Source: Apostichopus japonicus
Lineage: Eukaryota > Echinodermata > Holothuroidea > Aspidochirotida > Stichopodidae
NCBI RefSeq assembly: GCF_037975245.1
Contig: NC_092574.1
Location: forward strand, 9,647,713-9,711,712
DNA: 64,000 nucleotides
Reading direction: 5' to 3'
Below, one piece after another: positions 57,601-64,000 of the stretch. Within the stretch, counting starts at the first letter, position 1. Each line of letters begins with the position of its first letter. The translations under genes and the position numbers were made by a program. The notes under the pieces were generated by a model, which was not told where the DNA came from, did not search any database, and was given only the letters and a program-made list of their open reading frames with translations.

Positions 57601-59290
57601 ACTTTTCACACGCTGGGGGGGGGGGTGGTGGTGGTGATGAGGGGTTCGAATTAACTGATGTTTAATTGTCTGTGGTGTTATTGCAATATTTTTTTCATGT
57701 CCTGACGGATTCATCCATTAGTAACGGTAACAATTGCATTTGCAATTGGCATTCACTTTTAATCCTCTTCTGTCCTTGCATCTTAGCAACAGTGAATACC
57801 TTTGCACATTCACAGCAGAATATGGATGGTCTTTAGCACTGTCAGAGATGGATTCAAATAATGATTCTGCACATTATAAAAATGACATGGTGGTACCCAT
57901 TTTTATCATTATTAAGATATGAAACTAATTTGGGTCTGTTCACCATCCTTGAGAATATTAACATGATAGGAATCGAACCTACCTTCCAAGAATATCTGTG
58001 ATAACATGGACAGATACAGAGGATGGGTTTGAATCCCTCCCCTCCCCCCTTCCCCTTTAAGTCTGTTCTGTTCAAACAATGCTATCTTGTATATCTATAT
58101 CCTGTTATCACATGTATGTTAAACACCCCTAGTGAGACAATCAGTCCTGTCTATTACTCCTCTCACTGGTAAGATAACAGTAAGTCATAGAAAGGGTCAG
58201 AGGTTATCACTACTTAGAGAGCTGTTGGTTTCTGTGGTCACTCACATCCTGGTAGCAGTAGAGAGAAGAAGTCTAGTAGATTAGAAAACAGTGTAATCTT
58301 GTGTTTTTTCAATTATCCTTGGAACATCATACACTTGGCTCTTGTTTTATGCAACTTTTAATGTCTGGAAAGTGTCATTTCTGGTATCTGAGAGGCTCAT
58401 GGCAAACATTTTTCTTTCTTGTATTATTTTACTGCTCCACTTGGATAAATGTCATAGTTGTCCCTGGAAAATGCTGTGGAAAAAGAACCCCCTCCCCTTC
58501 CAACACATAGCTACTTTTGGGTAATACTTCCATATTAAATTGTGCATGCAGTTTGCAGTTAAATGTTAACGTTGCAAAGTGGGTAGTAGTTTATGCAGGA
58601 TAACATATCCCACATTATCAAGTGAGAGTACATACAGTTTGATGGATGTCAACATTTACTCACAGCCATCAAAGAACTGAGATGCCTAGCACGAGTAGTG
58701 ACTTGAGTGTCCTTTTCACGTTTTACCTACAAAGATTTGTCTATGCATGGTAAGTGAAATATCATTAGGCCTTAAAATCACAGTTGAGTCAATTTAGGCA
58801 AAATAGCCTATAAATTTACTGCCCGTCACAACGTAGGCTACCTGGCTAGGCTGAGCAGGCAATTGGCCTACCTCAAAACTCAGATATCTGGCTATAGGCT
58901 ATACTGCTTATGCCCTTTTGCCACAATTTAAAGTGTTGGGAGTACATCGATAAAGGAGAATGCAATTGAAAATTGGTACAATAGACTGAAATATTCTAGG
59001 CTTAAGTTATGAACGAGGCTAACCTAAGTTACACTGAGGGCAAGGCTACGACTACGTACATTGGACTAGCGTAAGTTAGGCTTATGTCCCTATTATAGAA
59101 GTGTTAGTGTTATGCTGAGCCCATGACATAACAGTCATCCCATGTTATTCTGGCATGTGGATATATCGTTAGGGATACAGTTTTAAGTAAAATGAGGTTG
59201 TGATCATTTTGTTTATTGGGATTTTGTCATATCGCATCCTAATTAAGGACAACCGTAGCCGGTATAGGGGTATAGGCTTACTACATCCCG
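57601..59290 (+). other. Intergenic or long 3' UTR, no gene recognised
   Basis: G-run at 57616-57640; otherwise AT-rich sequence with no supported ORF or repeat family. Confidence 0.5.
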
Positions 59291-59291
59291 G

Positions 59292-59405
59292 TACACTTGC
59301 TTCCTTAGTATGCATAACTTTCTTTTATATTCTCATTTGCATAAATTATTGTCATGTAATATACCTTGATTAACAGATAGTTGGCTTAATAAGGAAGCAA
59401 GTGTA
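59292..59405. mobile_element. About 112-bp MITE with 14-16-bp perfect inverted ends
   Basis: TACACTTGCTTCCTTA at 59292-59307 is repeated as its exact reverse complement at 59390-59405, 82 bp apart. If the outer TA is the target duplication, the element is 59294-59403 with 14-bp TIRs, as in Tc1/mariner-type MITEs. Confidence 0.7.
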
Positions 59406-60600
59406 CATATGATCAAAACAAGTGGAGAATAATAGAAACAAAGGGAGTATCAAAGTTGAAAGCATGCAAGATTGAAAATAAACGAAGGTAAGAAAAACTA
59501 TTTGAGGAGAGGTAGTAGGCTAAAGCAGCTGTCAGGAACTTTTAGAAAAACAAACACAGAAAGCTGTCTGCTACACCGGGTCCCGTAAATAACAATACAA
59601 CAAAATAGCAGACGACACTAGTAATTATTTAAGATTCCTATTTTGGCGATTTTGCACCCAAATGCGGCACGCAATATCACCATTTCGAGTAATTTATGTC
59701 AACTTTATCACTTTATTTTAGTCAAACTCGTAGTGTTTGTATTACGCGCCGGTTCTTTCTTGCCGTACCCAGAAAGCGCCACCACTTTATGAGTGACTTC
59801 ATGTCGCATGATGTCATTCTATCCTTATCAATTTCTATGCGTTCAGCCCACTGCTGACTGAATTATGGTATTAAGTACAGTCCAGCACGACGGGTTACCA
59901 CTCCAGACATAGTTAACAATGGTGTTGTTCACTTGACGAATATATTCTGTCGGTGGTTTAGGAAGAACCAGGAAACGAAAAACAAGCTGGGTTAATGTAA
60001 ATGGTTTAAAATGACATTCTTACCCACTGGAATAAGATTCCTAGTGGACCAAAAATTTTACCTGCTTAAGGCGCGAAAGCTTACTGTGGGGAAGCATAAC
60101 ATAACATAATTGCCCTAGACCTGTGGAATTACGTATCTATCCCCTTTTGGTCCCATATGTAGCAGATGTTCAATTTATTAAAATTGTTGAATATTATAAT
60201 TGAAAGAACATCAAGATCTTTCTGCGCATACTCAAGACGAGGCGAACGCTTAATAATTATTCACATCCAATTTGAAGTTGACAGAGGTATACATGCGAAC
60301 ATTCGAAATGGCATTTCATCAACTTGGAGATAGCAATGTTAATAAGCGACCCGAGGGAGGCAAGTAGTGTATCGATCGCAAAAGTATAGATATCTCATTT
60401 CCTAAGACAGATGAAACTTCGATTCTTGGACAGTGAAGTTGGCAGAAAGCAAGCAGAGATTCAGATGTTTTGAAAGCGTAATAAATCTTATGAGTATAAA
60501 TGTTACTGGGTATGAGATTTATTCTCAAAGGAGAAGAGAGAGACTGGGTTGATAAGAATGGAATATAACCAATGTGACGACACAGGATGACTTGGTCATT
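59406..60600 (+). other. Intergenic, no gene recognised
   Basis: Nothing supported in this stretch. Confidence 0.5.
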
Positions 60601-60612
60601 GCTGCTCTATAG

Positions 60613-61030
60613 TGGACAAGATTTGTGACTTTTTGAGTTATAAAGAATCACAAAAGAGAAAATTGGTCATTTATTTTCATCTTATTTTGGACAAGATTTG
60701 TGACTGTTGGTGTTAAGGTATCACATAAGGGAATATTAATCATTAAGTTTCATCTCTTGTGGATGAGATGTGTCGCTTTCTGTGTTAATAAATCACAAAA
60801 GAGGAACTAGGTTTGTTGTATTCCTCTAATACTGTACAGTCTTATGTGGACAAGTTGTGTAACTTTCTGTGTTAAGACATCACAAAAGAGAAATTTGGTC
60901 ATTCACATAATCATATATGTGTACAAGATGTGTAACTTTCTGTGGCAAGGTATCACAAAAGAGAAACTTGGTCACTTATTTTTCTTCTTACTGTACAGTC
61001 TTATGTGGACAAGATGTGTAACTTTCTTTT
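60613..61030 (+). repeat. Minisatellite, period 72-87 bp, about 5.5 copies
   Basis: Units begin tggacaagatgtgtaacttt (60613, 60688, 60760, 60847, 60920, 61006) and contain tcacaaaagagaaacttggt. Some units carry an extra tactgtacagtcttatg. Confidence 0.9.
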
Positions 61031-62757
61031 AAAAAAGGCACAGATTTGGGATCAAATTGTCGAAGAAATTTCAGTCCACAAAATTATTTATCAGTGCATC
61101 ATGTTGTAAATACTGTTGCAAAAACTAAGTTCCATTACGAGCAATTGATGATGATGAGAATCGCCCACTGTATCCTGCCCTGCATTGTCATTAACTAAAG
61201 CTTAAAGAAGTGTAGGAAGTCTGCAACTCTTGAAAAATAGAAAGTCTGTTGTAGACTAATATTTCGTTTGGAACTATCTTTTCCATCTAAAATCTGAACA
61301 CTAATCAACACACACACACACTGAGGTTCTCTCCCAAAAAAAGTTAAAAAATTCAAATGGTGCGTTTTGAGGTATATTTAGACAGTAATAAATTAAGGCT
61401 ATACTGGTCAAATTTTTTTTATACATATGGTAGAAAACTACCATTGAATTATGAACTTCTAGATACAACGTCCAAACGTAATCTATTTCACCTTTTAATT
61501 ATACTGTACATACAACTGACAATTACTTCGCAGTAACTGACAATTACTTCGCAGAAAAACTGTATAACAGTGTTGAAGGGAGGGGATTAAGAACTCCTGG
61601 TCACAGGAGGGGACATCGGTTACAATGAAAATCTAAGGTGACATCCGCAAACATTGGGAGGGGGGGGGGGTGTGTCTTGATCCTGATGCAAAAGCAAGGC
61701 TAATTGTATCAAACATATAGTGCACCTTTTATTTCTGTGGAGCATGTAGTTGATGTTTGTCATTTCTTTTAACATTGTTTCTGGCAACAATAACTGATTG
61801 TTTTGCGATACCCTGCAGGACGACTGAATAACCCAACAAAATGGACGAAATAGATCAAAAATCGTAAGAAAAAGTTAGGAATAATTATAGTGGCTGACCT
61901 GGAATATTGTAAAAACCCTAACGAAGACAGAATTCACAAACAACAAATGGAAGAAAAAAATGTAATCCTGGAAGAAAGTGGTTACCGTGACAAATTATCG
62001 AAAAAGTCATGATTTTCATTCATTTTAAACAGTGAGTCTTACAACTTTTGGAAATTTATTTATCATTTCATCCATCCATGCATACATGCTTGCTTGAAAA
62101 CTAACGCCTTATACACACACGGGAATCGCTTGCAAGATACACACACATCTCCTTTAACCAAATGGAATAAATCTTTACTTTATTTTTTTTATACCCAAAG
62201 ATTTACGTCAGCCTGAGACCAGGAAGATTTTTTTCTTTGAGTGAGTGTGAATAATCTCACCTCTTCCCCTATGGAAAAGGTAATCCTCCGTGCCTGCGAC
62301 TGGATGCGATGTGATGACAATAAATCTTAAACGGATTTAATAAACAACCGAAACAGGAAAAGAAGAAAACATGGGCATGTGAGGGCTGAAAGCGCTAATG
62401 AATAAATGATACGTATATAGTTCTTGTAGTTCAATATTATCGTACAGTCTGTATGTGGTATAGGGCATACTAAATGACTGAAATGAGAGACCAACAGAAA
62501 AGTTATGAAATTTTTATATAATATGCTGAAAAAGGATATGTCTCGATGATAATACAAAGGAAAGTATGATAATCATATAAAGATTAGATAATATATGAAT
62601 ATATACATATATATAGATAATATATATAGTATATATAGTATATAATATAGTATACCTATACGGTAACTTACATGTTACCTTACATGTTGTGCTGCAAGTT
62701 AGCGTATTATGTACTTGCTCTACTTCTATGTATTGAGCACTTTTGCAACAGGCAGTG
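61031..62757 (+). other. Intergenic, no gene recognised
   Basis: AT-rich with a CA run (61311-61320) and a G-run (61659-61670). No supported gene. Confidence 0.5.
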
Positions 62758-62771
62758 AACATATTTATATA

Positions 62772-62825
<54 letters not shown>

Positions 62826-62833
62826 TATGTATG

Positions 62834-62870
<37 letters not shown>

Positions 62871-62950
62871 ATATATATATATAAATATAAATATATGTAT
62901 GTATATATATATATATTTATATATATATATATATATAGATATAGATATAT
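62758..62950 (+). repeat. (AT)n microsatellite, about 190 bp
   Basis: TA dinucleotides interrupted by aaatatatgtatgta twice, so itself internally duplicated. A further TA run lies at 63141-63164. Confidence 0.93.
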
Positions 62951-64000
62951 TCTACAGCTAAATAGCTAGCTACAGTAGCTGAATGGATGGATAGATAAAG
63001 AGAAGCGGATGGATGGAAACTGTACTTCATGCATATGTTCTCTTTAACGGTTCTGTACTCTGTATTTGACATTCTTTGCCCAAACGTCATATTGGCGTTT
63101 TAACAGCAGTTCTTGACTTTCCTTGACAGATCTTTCTTACTATATATATATATATATATATATTTAAGCAAAGTCGAAAAAAATAGAGTAACATTGGCGA
63201 CGTATGCACACATTCACTATTCTTCAAGTTTAACCATATTATGTTTTTGTTTGTTTAAGGTTATCATCTAATCAAATCAGAAACGTTATACATTCATGCG
63301 TGGCATTTACGAATAACCTTGGAAAGCAATTTTCCGTGCTTGCCTTATGCAATTATCTCGTCACATTCAGTCCTGCTCATAAGTTAACAATGAAAGGATA
63401 CATCGCTGGAAGTGTGTGACATTCGAAGTCAATTTGAGAGACTGGTTCTGTCCTATATCAAAACAACCGACATGACTGCACTACATCGCTCTGAGTGGTC
63501 AGGTGATCCATCAACACAATTCAATTTCAGCACAATGGCCTTAAGATATGTGAACTTTCTTTTTACCGTCGGTATAATAAGGTTTGGATATATAAAATGT
63601 TTGGATATAGAACGATCAGCAAGTTTATCAGAAATATGGACGAAAGTATATAGTGCGAATGCATACTCTTTGCGACAGTGCATTTGTAGAGTATGGGCGG
63701 CCATTTGTGCTAAAAAAATACGAGCCCGTGTCTACTTGAATTACGTGGCCCGACGATATTATCTTCAAAACTGTGTCCATGAAAGCACACAAGAACCTAT
63801 GTAATTCATTAAAGGATTAGATAACGTATTAAAATAGCGGCTTTATTCTCCAACGCATGTTTCCACGTACTAATTTTTAACTTGAGTCAAGAATAGCAGG
63901 CGAGATAATGGTTAACCAGGAATAAACTGACGCAATTGTGACGTCATATTGGGAGAGCGTTGTATATCATTCAAATAATGCTTATTGACATTAGTAGTTG
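62951..64000 (+). other. Right end of window, no gene recognised
   Basis: Contains an open frame of about 137 codons on the + strand (63394-63804, GTG at 63412) with no recognised domain, start context or splice signals. A few frames of this length are expected by chance in 64 kb of such DNA. Confidence 0.4.

Noticed and set aside
63394-63804. 137-codon open frame on + near the right end
   Set aside because: No domain, no ATG at the start, no splice or promoter signals; a frame of this size is expected once or twice by chance in the window.

Overview
The window is AT-rich animal genomic DNA holding the downstream part of one large intron-split gene on the + strand, followed by about 8 kb of sequence with no recognisable gene. 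The gene is the INPP4 family (inositol polyphosphate 4-phosphatase, homologous to vertebrate INPP4A and INPP4B). I assembled 22 coding exons from splice sites, matching intron phases and resemblance to the family. They start inside the C2 domain (471) and end at a TAA stop (55951-55953), giving 850 codons without an internal stop. The catalytic CX5R loop, CKSAKDRT, lies in the next-to-last exon. The first exons and the promoter lie left of position 1.

The organism is probably a marine invertebrate deuterostome, perhaps an echinoderm. This rests on a single INPP4 protein about equally like both vertebrate paralogues, kilobase-scale introns full of SINEs, MITEs and CR1/L2-like retroelement ends, and many long AT and G tracts. 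It is an inference; the sequence does not prove a species.

Layout. 1-470: end of an upstream intron. 471-602: C2-domain exon. 603-20541: a 19.9-kb intron with tandem duplications, MITEs and two convergent L2/CR1-like retroelement ends, one invaded by a tRNA-derived SINE. 20542-24526: four exons. 24527-30440: an intron filled mostly by a 4.67-kb element with 27-bp perfect terminal inverted repeats (24701-29366), itself holding a 667-bp element with an 8-bp target duplication (26574-27240). 30441-35000: five exons. 35001-39755: an intron with a 1.1-kb minisatellite and a perfect RFX X-box palindrome. 39756-43370: three exons of the weakly conserved middle linker. 43371-48428: an intron with a 129-bp insertion bearing a degenerate hammerhead-ribozyme-like motif. 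48429-55953: ten exons of the conserved C-terminal half, with a hairpin directly at the stop codon. 55954-64000: 3' UTR and intergenic repeats, including an 80-bp-class minisatellite and a 112-bp MITE.

I found no operon, defence island, CRISPR array, rRNA or convincing functional tRNA gene, and no second convincing protein-coding host gene. What is worth a second look is mostly mobile-element architecture inside the INPP4 introns.
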